Positions 39,699 through 50,369 are shown, numbered from the stretch's first letter. The stretch: 64,000 nt of DNA from Azolla caroliniana (GCA_043228905.1 JBHGNT010000011.1:1798001-1862000), one strand, 5' to 3'. Numbers and translations: made by a program. The notes: generated from the letters alone by a model not told the origin.

Positions 39699-41196
39699 AT
39701 CTCCCCCTTCACTCTGGCATGGGATGTCTCGTCAACCCGATCCGCTTTCGACACGCGTCTAGCTTGTCGGTTGTCAACACCATGGTCAGCATATCCGACC
39801 CGTTCTCCTTCGTATGGATCTTTGTCAGCACGAACTCTTGATCTTCTACTCTCTCCCGGATCCAGTGGTACCTCCGTTGGATATGTTTCGTCCGGGAATG
39901 GTAGGCCGCGTTCTTTGCAAGGTGGATGACACTTTGACTGTCGCAGTAGAGTCAGTATTCCTCTTGTTGGATTCCTAGCTCTCCGATGAAGTCCTTCATC
40001 CAAATTATCTCCTTGCCGGCTTCTACATCTGCCATGTACTCTGCCTCCGTGGTTGACAATGCAACCGTCTTCTATAGCCTCGACTGCCACGAAACAACTC
40101 CCCCTGCATAAGTCATGACATATCCGGATGTAGACCGACTGGTATCCGCATCAGCCGACATATCCGTCAAGTTGCGGATTACCAGAGCCAAATTGGAGGC
40201 ACATACTCGTGGTGCCTTTCAAATACCGGAGTATCCACTTGACCGCGTTCAAGTGCTCTCTTCCGGGATTGCTCATGAACCGGCTCACCACTCCGACTGC
40301 ATATCCAATATCCGGCTGAGTACATACCATCGCGTACATCAAGCTTCCGATGACAGAGGCATATGGTATCTTCATCATATCCGTCTTCTCCACCTTTGTC
40401 CTCAGACTTTGTTTTCCGGAGAGCTTGCAATTTGCCGGATGTGTCGATCTGACCGGCTTCGCGTCCGACATGTTGAACCATTGAAGCACCTTTGTCACGT
40501 ACTTCTTCTGTGACAACCACAACATCTTCTTCGAGCGGTCCCGGATGATGTGCATTCCCAATATCTATCTTGCCCGCCCCAAGTCTTTCATTGAGAAGGT
40601 CCGGGTCAGAGCCTTCTTCAAGATCCGAATCTTTCCTTGGTCTCGTCCGACGATCAACATATCATCCACATATAGGAGTATCAAGAAATCTCCGCCATCA
40701 AATTTCTTCACAAACACGTAGTGATCGGCTTGCGTCTTGTGGTACCCTTGGTCGGTCATGAAGGAGTCGAACTTCCGGTACCATTGCCGGCGAGCTGGCT
40801 TCAGTCCGTATAGGCTCTTCATCAACCAACACACCAGGTGCTCTTTCCCTTTCTTCTCAAATCCTTCCTGTTCATGCATGTAAATCTCTTCTTTGAGGTC
40901 ACCATGGAGGAATGTCATCTTCACGTCTAGTTGCTCTACCTCGAGGTCCATGCTTGCCGCTATGCCAATACCATTCGGATGGATGTCATCTTTATTACCG
41001 GGGCAAAGATCTCATCGAAGTCCACTCCTTTCTTCTGCTCGAATCCCTTCACCACGATCCAGGCTTTGTACCTTGGTGGATTTCCGGCGTCTCCCGATTT
41101 CAACTTGTGTACTGAACCCACTTGCTCCAGGGTGCTCTCTTCCCTTTCGCAAACTCCGTAAGTTCGTATGTGTGGTTCTCATGCAGGGAATCCATC
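39699..41196 (-). pseudogene. Copia 1: reverse transcriptase and RNase H pseudogene
   Basis: Reading leftward from 41196: a VVKGF..KKGVDFDEIFAPV block, then EQLDVKMTFLHGDL, KSLYGLKPARRQWY, and LLYVDDMLIVG, the RT centre (40951-40565). Next come MIKPYASVIGSLMYAM-like and TQPDIGYAVGVVSRFM (40561-40151), then RNase H with a TYAGGVVSWQSRL block, ALSTTEAEYMA, and KHIQRRYHWIRE. One small deletion plus frameshift lies near 40150, with a TAG near 40075 at a probable Gln codon. The 5' half of pol is missing because gypsy B starts at 41197. Confidence 0.85.
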
Positions 41197-41499
41197 TGTC
41201 ATGATATGGCAAGACTCGAACCCATGACCTTATGCTACATGGGTCGAGCTCTTGACCATTAGACCATACATTGTAATACATAGAATATTATTTTCATTTA
41301 TGTTTTACTACAGAAAATTGATGTATATTCCAGATTTCTCTGGAACATTCTAGAAACTTCAGGAGTACTCCTGAGAACACTATAAAAGGGGGCACAAGGC
41401 ATTATTTCGAACCAAATCGGTTCAACGCCAGTCTTAAGCCTCTTAGCTACTATTGTATACTCTCTTCACATAATATATCTTTTATCATCATTCTCTCAC

Positions 41500-41535
<36 letters not shown>

Positions 41536-41630
41536 ACTCTTTCCTTCTCTCGAGAGTTCTACACCTCTCTTAGTACTAATACTCATCTTTTAGTGCTAAT
41601 TCCTTCTCTGTCTTAGTACTGATCCTGACA
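41197..41630 (+). repeat. 5' LTR of gypsy B, with antisense tRNA-like boxes
   Basis: It starts TGTCATGATATGG and ends GATCCTGACA, so the ends form TGTCA/TGACA. A TATA box, CTATAAAAGGGG, lies at about 41380-41391. A (CT)n run lies at 41503-41530. The first 80 bp, read on the minus strand, resemble a tRNA-type internal promoter: box A TGGTCTAATGG and box B GGTTCGAGTCT, 33 bases apart. The sequence after the LTR does not match a standard primer site. Confidence 0.8.
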
Positions 41631-41786
41631 ATTTGAACCGATTTCCCGTCCTCCTTCCATCTCCTCCTTTCCTGCTCTTCCTTTGATCTTCTTACATATC
41701 CCCTTTTTTCGGTCTTCTTTTCGGTTTCCCTCATCTTCTTACCCCTTTCTTCCTTTCATACTAATTCTCTTATCCTCCCTAGTAAA

Positions 41787-42340
41787 ATGGAAACTGTTAG
41801 TGCTCAGGAATACCAATCTGTTTTCTCGGAGCTCCAATACTTAAAGGATAAATTTGTAGCACTAGAACAAGAAAATCACCGTTTGTTGGGGGATCTTCAA
41901 CAAATAGCGTTGGGAAAACAACAACACGGGGAGCTAACATTACATGTGCAACAACTCGAAGCAACCATCGTAGCGAATCAACAACAAGGACCTGGAACAC
42001 AAGGGATTCATAAAGAACCCAAGATCGGCCTTCCCATGAAATTCGATGGAACACGATTGCATTTTAGAGGGTTCCTTAATCAGGTACGACTAGTTATTCA
42101 AATGCATCCTTCTTGATATCCCACCGACGCATGACGAGTGGGTTTAGTAGGCACGTTGTTAAGTGACTCAACATTGGCATGGTTTGCTTCGCTGTTAGAA
42201 AAAGAATCTCCATTACTAAACACTTTTGAAGAATTTTTAAGTGAGTTTAAAGCCTGTTTTGGAGATACTGACAGCATAAGGACAACAATCAACAAAATCC
42301 GACGACTAGGTCAAGGCGATTGTCCAGCCTCCGCATACGC
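41787..42340 (+). pseudogene. Gypsy B gag, first part
   Basis: The frame opens with METVSAQEYQSVFSEL, a coiled-coil-like head of about 70 residues rich in Glu and Gln. Next comes a PMKFDGTRLHFRGF block, the start of a retrotransposon gag domain, a stop near 42115 (TGA), one near 42134 (TGA), then LSDSTLAWFASLLEK and a FGDTDSIRTT block. The frame is cut at 42340 by the LTR of element X and resumes at 46561. Confidence 0.8.
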
Positions 42341-42744
42341 TGTCCTAGTGTGAATCACACACTACGTGAAATATGTAAAATACTATATCTGATTTAAAGT
42401 ACATATAATAAATAAAATAAAATATTAAAAATATTTATTACGTGCATAGGGCAAGATTCAAACCCTATACCTCCACATAGACAAACCCCAACCTTATCAT
42501 TGTACTAACTTATCCTAAGTGTTAATATAGATTTAATACGCATAAGACCTTTATTTACGCCTACCTTTATTAAAAGGTAAGTCATGCATTTTTTAGAATG
42601 CGTGAATACTTTATTTATAAGAAAAATGTACACCAATAAAAAATGACTCGTGCACATCTAGCGAGCATGAGCACCATATTTAGGAAATAAAAGCATGTAC
42701 ACCAATATTTAGGAAGTCTCGGGGGATCTGACACTTCGGAAGTC

Positions 42745-45700
42745 CATGGATATCAGACATGCCTTCATGGATGAGACTCGGAAGAAACTTCGGATCGGTG
42801 GAGGTGGGTTCCTATTAAAGAATGAAGAAGAACGATTCAGTGGGATGCTAGAGCGACATGGGAGAGCATTTGCATTTACATCGAAAGAAATAGGATGCGC
42901 TGACCCGAAAGATAGTGGAGCCGATGGTGATCTTCATGATTGACCATGTGTCGTGGAACCTGAAGCCGATTCTGGTGCCACGGGCGCATATTCCGAAAAT
43001 CATCGACTTGCTCAAGGAGAAGGTGGCGATGGGGATTTTAGAGCCATCAAACGCTCCGTACTCAAATCGATGGTTTACGGTTCCGATGAAGAATGGGTCA
43101 CTCCGATTTATCCAAGACTTGCAACCGGTGAACAAGGTCACGATCCGGAACTCCGGAGTCGGTCCAATAGTGAACGAATTTGCGGAAGCATTTTCCGGTC
43201 GTGCGATATACTCCATCGGAGACCTATACTCAGGGTATGACCAATTCTAACTAGCCGTGGAGAGCCGAGACATCACTACCATGCGGACACCGATAGGATT
43301 AGTCCGGATGTGTACGCTACCACAAGGTGCGACGAACTCGGTCACACATATGATGAATGCAATGAACAAGGTGCTTCGAGACTGCATTCCGGAGATAACG
43401 ATGTCGTTCCTAGATGACATTCCAATGAAAGGATGCGTGGTAGAAGAAAAAGATGAAACTATGGATGATCGGGGATGTCGAAAGTTCGTAGTCGACCATA
43501 TTCATGATTGCGAGAAAGTGCTTCGAAAATTAGAAGATGTGCACCTAACACTTTCCGGTGAGAAATCGGCATTCGGGCAAGAAGAAATATTGGTAGTCGG
43601 ACATCTATGTGGGCCCTACGGCCGAAGACTGTCACCAACCAAGATCGACGCGATTCAAGCTATGAGAGAAGTATGCGAGTCACAATCCGAAGTCCAAAGG
43701 TTTCTTGGAGCATGTGCATTCTACCACATATGGATTCCGCACTATGCACATATTGCGGACCCACTCTATCACTTGTTGCGGAAGGGTAAGAAGTTTGAAT
43801 GGAAACCGGAGCATACCAAAGCCGTGAAGAAGCTCAAGAAATCACTACGAAGGGCAAAAGCACTAAAGAAGCCGAACTATGACTGACTGATCATAGTAAC
43901 GGTTGACACAAGTCCAACTGGAATCGGATGGGTCATCAATCAAGCCGATCCGGATGGTTCGCGATATCCGATCCGATTCGGAGCAAAGGTTCTCAACGAA
44001 AGGCAACGCAGATATGCACAAGTCAAAAGAGAATTATGGGGAGTCATGTCGGCAATCAAATCGGATCAAGATTATTTGATCGGAGTTGAAGAAGTGATCG
44101 AAACGGATTGTCTTCCGATACTCGGGATGATGCAGTGTTGCACGATACCGGATGTGGCTATGCTAAGATGGATTGCATATGTTAAGTTGCTTAATCCGGA
44201 GGTACGACACATCTCCGGAAAAGACAACGCGGTAGCGGATATGCTATCAAGGGCACGGTTCGGAGATGACATAACCGAATCCGATAATGAAGAAGTTTCC
44301 GAAGACTACTTTGCTTCGGAGCACATATGCCAGGTGAACGTAATCCGAGAATTCCGGGAAGAATAATACGAGGGAGAAAGCTTGCTGATCGGGAAAGTGC
44401 TACAAGAAATCGAGGAATCATCGGACAATAAAGAGAAGAGAACCGAGATCCGAAGTAAGAAGCGGCAAGTTCGAAAGTTCTTCTTGAAAAATGGATTAAT
44501 ATGGAGGGAGCCGAAAAGACCGGATGGCATACCACTTCGGGTAGTCGGGACGAAAGAGCAACGAAACCGGATAATGTCCGAATTTCACGAATCCGATTGG
44601 GCTGGACATCGAGGAACGTGGACAACTTTTGTGAAAATCAAACAAAAATATTGGTGGAAGAACATGTATAAAGATATAGCGGAGTTCACGGAAAGCTGCG
44701 AGAAGTGTCAAATCTACTCCGGAGTTCGACACCGACATGAGTTACATCCGACATTCTCACCGACAATCAACTTCAAATGGATGGTCGATATTGTAGCCAT
44801 GCCAACCAGGATCGGACAAAAGAAGTACTTGGTGTTAGCTCAAGAAGATCTCACAAACCAAGTAGAAGGTCGGGCGTTACGAAAGAAAACGTGTTTTGCA
44901 GTGTGCCAATTTCTTTTGGAGGAGGTGTTTTGCAGGTATAGGTGCGTAGGACAAGTGATTGCGGATCGGGGAGAACTCGACTTTGATAAAGCTAAGGAAT
45001 TCTTCACCAAACATGGATTTCGGTTAACACTGACAACGACATACAATCCGGAAGCCAATGGGAAGATCGAATGAGGACATAGTCCGATTGTCAAAGCACT
45101 TGCGAAGGCATGCAATGGAAGGGTGAAGGATTGGCCGCAGATGCTTCCGTATGCACTATGGGCAGATCGGACGACGCATAGCTCCGTAACTGGTTACATG
45201 CTGGTAGAGCTCATGACCGGACAAGCACCGGTAATGCCAACGGAAACCGCGATCGCGACATGGACAGTGCTACCATGGAAGGAAGAGATGAGCCAGGAAG
45301 AACTACTAGCGGTCCGGATACGACAACTAGAGGGAAGACCGGAAGACATAGCGGAAGCAATACGCCGACAACAAGAAGCGCGATTCCGGAATAAAAGCCG
45401 GTTCGACACAAAACACTGACTACGACCGCGGAAGATTGAAGAAGGAGATTGGGTGATTGTCTATGACACGACAGTAGTTTGGATCATCAACATACAACGA
45501 TGCGGAAGTTCGCGAAAAGGTGGTTCGGGCCATACGAGGTTCGGAAAGTTTTCGACAATGGAACATACCAACTATGCGAGTTGGATGGAACGATGCTATG
45601 AGTGCCTATAGCCGGGAAACGGGTGAAGATTTTCAAGAAGCGGACTGATGAAGAACCCTATGTGATCCTAGATAAGACCGACAAGGAGGAGCAATCGGAC

Positions 45701-45800
45701 GAAGAACGCGGTGATGCGGAAAGCGAAGAAAGTGGATTACAACTCATAGTCGACTTAAGGGGAGAATCAGAGGAAGCTTCGGATGAAGGTGAATAGCAAG
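42745..45800 (+). pseudogene. Element X pol: RT, RNase H, integrase
   Basis: RT (about 42930-43870) has RWFTVPMKNGSLRFIQDLQP, GRAIYSIGDLYSGYDQF, a LPQGATNSVTHMM block and the catalytic box FLDD followed by IPMKGC, then VGHLCGPYGRR. RNase H (to about 44255) keeps TVDTS, KRELWG, ETDCLP and ADMLSR. Integrase (44382-45420) has a CEKCQ zinc pair and the core residues in MVDIVAMP, IADRGEL and NPEANGKIE. An acidic tail follows (45602-45796). Stops at 43248, 43884, 44364, 45072, 45417 and 45794 sit almost all where CAA, CAG or CGA would restore sense. The FLDDIP RT type differs from that of B and of the chromovirus in this window. Confidence 0.85.
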
Positions 45801-45852
45801 CATCGGGGACTTCGGCACATACCGGAGCATGTGCGGGTTCGGAGGGGGCGAG

Positions 45853-46560
45853 TGTCGTAGTGTGAATCACACACTACGTGAAATATGTAAAATACTATAT
45901 CCGATTTAAAGTACGTATAATAAATAAAATAAAATATTAAAAATATTTATTACATGCATAGGGCAAGATTCAAACCCTATACCTCCATGTAAACAAACCC
46001 CAACCTTACCATTGTACTAACTTATCCTAAGTGTTTTAAATATAGATTTAATACACATAAGACCTTTATTTAAGTCATGCATTTTTTAGAATGCGTGAAT
46101 ACTTTATTTATAAGAAAAATGTACACCAATAAAAAATGACTCGTGCACATCTAGCGAGCATGAGCACTATATTTAGGAAATAAAAGCATAGTGTAAAAAG
46201 GCAAGTCATGCACATTTAGTGTGCATGAACACTTTAGAAAAAGCATGAAGCTATGCTTAGCCTCTTCCATCCTTATATAAGGAGGAGAAAAAGATGTATG
46301 GGGGGGTTGTTCATTATTTTACAAGGGTTGATTAATATAATATAATTGTGGGATTCACGAATTTGCTAACTATTTTTCTCTCTTAATCGGAGTACTCACT
46401 AATACACTATATTCGTGGGATTCACGAGTTTTTCATATCTTTCTTTCTTACAACATATTTCATATTCTTCATTGCCTTAGAATTTTCTTTTCTCCTAGTC
46501 CAAAACCTTAGTGGTTCCCACCCGACTCACGCAAACGATCCGGCGCCGAAAGGCACGACA
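45853..46560 (+). repeat. 3' LTR of element X
   Basis: It is 708 bp and starts TGTCGTAGTGTGAATC. A TATA-like CTTATATAAGGAGG lies near 46274. Read on the minus strand, a tRNA-like pair lies near 45965-46025 (TAGTACAATGG and GGTTTGAATCT). The 3' end, CCCGACTCACGCAAACGATC then GGCACGACA, matches the Y LTR read on its own strand. Compared with the 5' LTR it has several differences and small indels, so X is older than Y. Confidence 0.85.
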
Positions 46561-46853
46561 CAAGTGCAGATTTTCCTCTACTCGCCTCCGATATCCCTTG
46601 GGATGATCAAGCGTTAATGGAGCAATTTCGTTATGGTCCACGTAACGATGTCAAAGATTTACTCTTGACCTTTCCCGAAGAACCAAAGTCACTAACAGAA
46701 GCAATCAATCGCGTAGTGAGATTCGACAATTGCCTCTTCGAACGGCGTTCGGAACGTAAGTTCCAGATGCCAAGGGCAAGATCTGAGCCTACCTACGCCT
46801 CAGTGGTAGCGAAACCTTTTCCGAGGGAGTCATATAATGTGCCTCCAGTACGT
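46561..46853 (+). pseudogene. Gypsy B gag, middle part
   Basis: After X, the gag frame resumes (SADFPLLASDIPWDD, EQFRYGPRNDVKDLLLTFP, LTEAINRVVRFDN, then ARSEPTYASVVAKP). It is again cut at 46853, in a VPPVR codon string, by the LTR of element Y, and continues at 50370. Confidence 0.85.
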
Positions 46854-47580
46854 TGTCGTGCCTTTCGGCTCCGGATCGTTTGCGTGAGTCGGGTGGGAAC
46901 CACTGGGGTTTTGGACTAGGAGAAAGAAGAATATGAGATGAGGCTAGTAATGAATAGATTATTAGAAGCTTGTGAATCCCACAAGTATTACGTTAATCAA
47001 TATTTATGTAAGAATATGTATTTAGATTGAAAGAGATAGATTATCTTAAACTTCGTGAATCCCACGAGTATATTTTATTGATTGTTGGTGTTTTAGGAAA
47101 TATATCCAATTTCCCAAACATTTCACACACCTATTACATTGTGCTCCCCATCCTTATGTAGTGATGAGGGAGTCCATGCTTTTTTTTTTCTAACTATAGA
47201 CTCCATGCTTTTCCTATAGATAGACTATATGCTTTATCTAAAGTGATCATGCTTTTTCTAACTTGTGCGTTTTTTTTATCAACTATAGCGTTCATGCACG
47301 CTAGATGTGCATGTGTAGCTTTTTCTTTTAGCATGCGTTTTCTTTTAACTAAAGTTTATCCTAGGTGAACTAAGCTTTCTATGTGGAACATCTATTTTTA
47401 AACACAAATGAAATGCTAGTGTAATGGTAAGACATTACATTATTAACATGGAGGTGCAAGGTTCGAATCTTGCCCTATGCATGTTCCATTTATTTTGCTA
47501 TTTTCTTCTATTTCTTCATTTTTTTATTGAATCTAATACTATATACGTTTTTCACGTAGTGTACAAAATACACTACGACA
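46854..47580 (-). repeat. 3' LTR of element Y
   Basis: 727 bp. On the minus strand it runs TGTCGTAGTGTATTTTGTAC to GGCACGACA. On the opposite (plus) strand a tRNA-like promoter pair lies at 47417-47427 (TAGTGTAATGG, box A) and 47460-47470 (GGTTCGAATCT, box B), with a GCAAG/CTTGC stem around box B. Confidence 0.9.
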
Positions 47581-47581
47581 C

Positions 47582-49603
47582 TCACCCCCTCCAAACCCGC
47601 ACATCCTCCGGTATGTGCCGAAGTTGTTGGTGTTTGTTAGTCTCCTCCGTCCGGTCTCTACCCGATTGGTTTCGTTGCCGGCTCGTAGTACCCTCGACTT
47701 CTCTTGTTATGTTGACTTTGTCTCTCCATTTGGAGCACATCCATTCTTTCCACCCGAACCATTGTCGCCATCCGATCCACCATAGTCTTCGTTCGCTTTT
47801 TGCATGGCCCGCTTGGTCCTTGTCATCCGCGGTAGTATCTTTTCTTGCCCTCTTTCTTTTCTTCATCAATCTCGACTTCTTTTCGGATTTTCGGTTTAGT
47901 CGGATTAGCTTACTTCCGATTCGGTCTCGTCGGATCGTCTTTCGTTTAGTTCGGCTTCCTTTCCGATTTGTATTCGGTCGATCCGGACTCGGTTGATCGG
48001 TTTTTACCGATTCAGTGCTCTTTCGGGTCAGTTTCTTTTCTTTTCTTTTCGTCCGGATTTGCTTTCTTTTCTTCGTTTTCACCTGCCTTGTCCGGTTCGA
48101 CTTTCGGCACTTCTTTCCGTTGTTCGCCACGTAGGTCCTCCGATATGTGCTCGTTGTTCGGTCCTCGTGTGGTTGTAATGCATGCTTCTTTTCTCGCCGT
48201 AGCGCGTGCTTCTTTATTCGCCATAACACGCGTTTCTTTATTCGCCGTAGAGCGTGCTCTGTATTACGCGCTTCTCTCGTCGTAGACCCGACCTCCGCAT
48301 TGTCGCACTTTCTTTTAGATTGGAATTTCGGATGGATCATTTTCCATCCGAACCGACTTCCGACTTTACCTTCCTCGTCGCCATCTCCCGTCTCTCCGGT
48401 CTCACGTTGGTTCTCGGACACAACCGCCGAAGTCTCTAGATATTGTTGGCATGAATCCTCGGTATTACCTTCTTTCGTAGTTTCACCCTTAGCATTCTTC
48501 TCGGCTATCTCTTCATCGTATTCGTCGGCTTCGACATTCGTTTTCTCTCCGCCACCTTCCGTCTCTTCGGTCTCACGTTGCCTTTCGATCGCAACCGCCG
48601 GAGTCTCTGGAATCAGTGGTGGGGAAGTCTCGATATGGCAATCCGCCATTGATTTGTCCATAGCCACCTCCGATTCGATTTCGTCTTTTGTGGCTACCTC
48701 CTTAATCACATCCGCTTCACACTCTTTATCTGCAACAATTATGCAAACATCTATTATGCTTACCCCTTTTTGACCCGATGTCTCGGGCACTTGTATCCCG
48801 AAATTTCCTTCTACACTTGAATTATCGGCCTTATCCTTCGCCATCGTTCTTTCACAAGACAAGAGGGTGGTAGCTTGTTTTACACCCTCTTCCGTCGCAC
48901 CATCATGTTGTATTTCGGCCTTCATATCGGCTCCATCGTTTGTCTTCAATCGACCATCCTTCATCGGCCATGTCGTTGACAAGATTCTCATCTTCCTCTC
49001 ATCATGTCTCCGGCATACCCTTTGGACTTCGGCCCAATCCTCGGTAAGACCGTTCGCACCGTCATCATCTTCGAGTTCGATCCCAATGTCCATCCTTTCT
49101 TTCCGATCGATCGATCTTACGAACATTAAGACTTTATCTCCTCCCACCAATCTTCGTTCCCGCTCCGAGAGTCGAGCAAAACAATGCTCGAACTCTAGGA
49201 ACGCTTGCGTTGCACTTCGGTGAGTCTTCTCCGACGCCACCCATTCGTCGAATTCTCGTCGATCTCGTCCCGTCCATCTCTCATAGTCATATGCCTCCCG
49301 TAAAGCTTCTTCAAAGGACTCCCATGTCGAGTTTTGTTGTTGTATCTTGTGGATTCTCTCTTGTAGTTCGTCCGAGGCTACCCGACTAAAGGATATCACT
49401 TGCAATCCTTCCGGTATCCGATATTGCATCATCTCCGCCTTATATTCACGTAGGTAGCGTGACACACCCTTACCGTTGAATTCCCCGTTTCGTCGGAGAA
49501 GCCGCTCTACTACCGCCTTCATCTCCGACATCACTCGTTGTTCTTGTAGCATCCGCTCGAACATCATCATCATCATGTTCATCGCCTCTTGTTGATTCTC
49601 CAT
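47582..49603 (-). CDS. Element Y gag-like protein, 673 aa
   Basis: The frame is open from before the first ATG (49603) to a TGA inside the polypurine tract. The N-terminal 200 residues look like a retrotransposon gag: a Met- and Glu-rich head, RRNGEFNGKGVSRYLREY, then SRVASDELQERI, FEEALREAYDYERW and RRFDEWV-type segments typical of capsid-like folding. The middle (about 230-420) is acidic, with two copies of an ETxAV..QRETxET motif. The C-terminal third is very basic, with an 8-residue repeat (LRRIKKRV, LWRIKKHA, LRREKKHA) and many KR clusters. No CCHC knuckle and no protease motif is seen. It probably forms or joins a particle with proteins of an autonomous relative. An upstream GTG is in frame, but the ATG is preferred. 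Confidence 0.8.
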   Translation of the reverse strand: MENQQEAMNMMMMMFERMLQEQRVMSEMKAVVERLLRRNGEFNGKGVSRYLREYKAEMMQYRIPEGLQVISFSRVASDELQERIHKIQQQNSTWESFEEALREAYDYERWTGRDRREFDEWVASEKTHRSATQAFLEFEHCFARLSERERRLVGGDKVLMFVRSIDRKERMDIGIELEDDDGANGLTEDWAEVQRVCRRHDERKMRILSTTWPMKDGRLKTNDGADMKAEIQHDGATEEGVKQATTLLSCERTMAKDKADNSSVEGNFGIQVPETSGQKGVSIIDVCIIVADKECEADVIKEVATKDEIESEVAMDKSMADCHIETSPPLIPETPAVAIERQRETEETEGGGEKTNVEADEYDEEIAEKNAKGETTKEGNTEDSCQQYLETSAVVSENQRETGETGDGDEEGKVGSRFGWKMIHPKFQSKRKCDNAEVGSTTREARNTEHALRRIKKRVLWRIKKHALRREKKHALQPHEDRTTSTYRRTYVANNGKKCRKSNRTRQVKTKKRKQIRTKRKEKKLTRKSTESVKTDQPSPDRPNTNRKGSRTKRKTIRRDRIGSKLIRLNRKSEKKSRLMKKRKRARKDTTADDKDQAGHAKSERRLWWIGWRQWFGWKEWMCSKWRDKVNITREVEGTTSRQRNQSGRDRTEETNKHQQLRHIPEDVRVWRG

Positions 49604-49642
49604 CTCCTTGCCACCCGCCTTCACGTCGGGTTCACCAACTTG

Positions 49643-50369
49643 TGTCGTGCCTTTCGGCTCCGGATCGTTTGCGTGAGTCGGGTGGGAACCACTGGGGTTT
49701 TGGACTAGGAGAAAGAAGAATATGAGATGAGGCTAGTAATGAATAGATTATTAGAAGCTTGTGAATCCCACAAGTATTACGTTAATCAATATTTATGTAA
49801 GAATATGTATTTAGATTGAAAGAGATAGATTATCTTAAACTTCGTGAATCCCACGAGTATATTTTATTGATTGTTGGTGTTTTAGGAAATATATCCAATT
49901 TCCCAAACATTTCACACACCTATTACATTGTGCTCCCCATCCTTATGTAGTGATGAGGGAGTCCATGCTTTTTTTTTTCTAACTATAGACTCCATGCTTT
50001 TCCTATAGATAGACTATATGCTTTATCTAAAGTGATCATGCTTTTTCTAACTTGTGCGTTTTTTTTATCAACTATAGCGTTCATGCACGCTAGATGTGCA
50101 TGTGTAGCTTTTTCTTTTAGCATGCGTTTTCTTTTAACTAAAGTTTATCCTAGGTGAACTAAGCTTTCTATGTGGAACATCTATTTTTAAACACAAATGA
50201 AATGCTAGTGTAATGGTAAGACATTACATTATTAACATGGAGGTGCAAGGTTCGAATCTTGCCCTATGCATGTTCCATTTATTTTGCTATTTTCTTCTAT
50301 TTCTTCATTTTTTTATTGAATCTAATACTATATACGTTTTTCACGTAGTGTACAAAATACACTACGACA
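49643..50369 (-). repeat. 5' LTR of element Y
   Basis: 727 bp, no difference from the 46854-47580 copy found by eye. It abuts ACGTACTCC of the gag of B at its outer end, and CAAGT plus the primer site at its inner end. Confidence 0.9.

Larger units (their letters stand above)
42341..46560 (+). mobile_element. Ty3/gypsy element X, pol-only, inserted in gag of B
   Basis: A partial 5' LTR (42341 to about 42700, start TGTCCTAGTGTGAATC) is followed directly by reverse transcriptase, then RNase H and integrase. The purine tract CGGAGGGGGCGAG precedes a 3' LTR at 45853-46560 (708 bp, TGTCGTAGTG...GGCACGACA). The 3' part of the 5' LTR, the primer site, gag and protease have been lost in one deletion. 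Termini and LTR sequence tie it to element Y and to the solo LTR at 34857. The left flank ends ACGC and the right flank starts CAAG, so a clean duplication is not seen. Confidence 0.85.
46854..50369 (-). mobile_element. Element Y: gag-only LTR retrotransposon (TR-GAG-like)
   Basis: Two 727-bp LTRs (49643-50369 is 5', 46854-47580 is 3') look identical by eye over their full length. The primer site TGGTGAACCCGACG sits five bases inside the 5' LTR, and the purine tract TTTGGAGGGGGTGAG abuts the 3' LTR. The 2,062-bp interior holds one long open frame and no protease, RT or integrase. The host sequence is duplicated as ACGT on both sides, inside gag of B. These signs point to a complete, very recent, non-autonomous insertion that must use proteins of a relative. 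Its end sequences match element X. Confidence 0.9.

Noticed and set aside
46561-46919. Gene that reads across the B/Y junction (to 46919)
   Set aside because: The last 22 codons are translated LTR of Y. The true gag frame of B continues at 50370.
47417-47470. Possible tRNA gene (box A and box B)
   Set aside because: No acceptor stem or anticodon arm forms, and the same sequence occurs in both LTRs of Y. It is reported as a tRNA-like promoter pair within an LTR.
48147-48773. 208-codon open frame on the plus strand
   Set aside because: It is the antisense of the Y gag frame; its Ser/Phe/Arg-rich content follows from the Lys/Glu-rich codons of the other strand.
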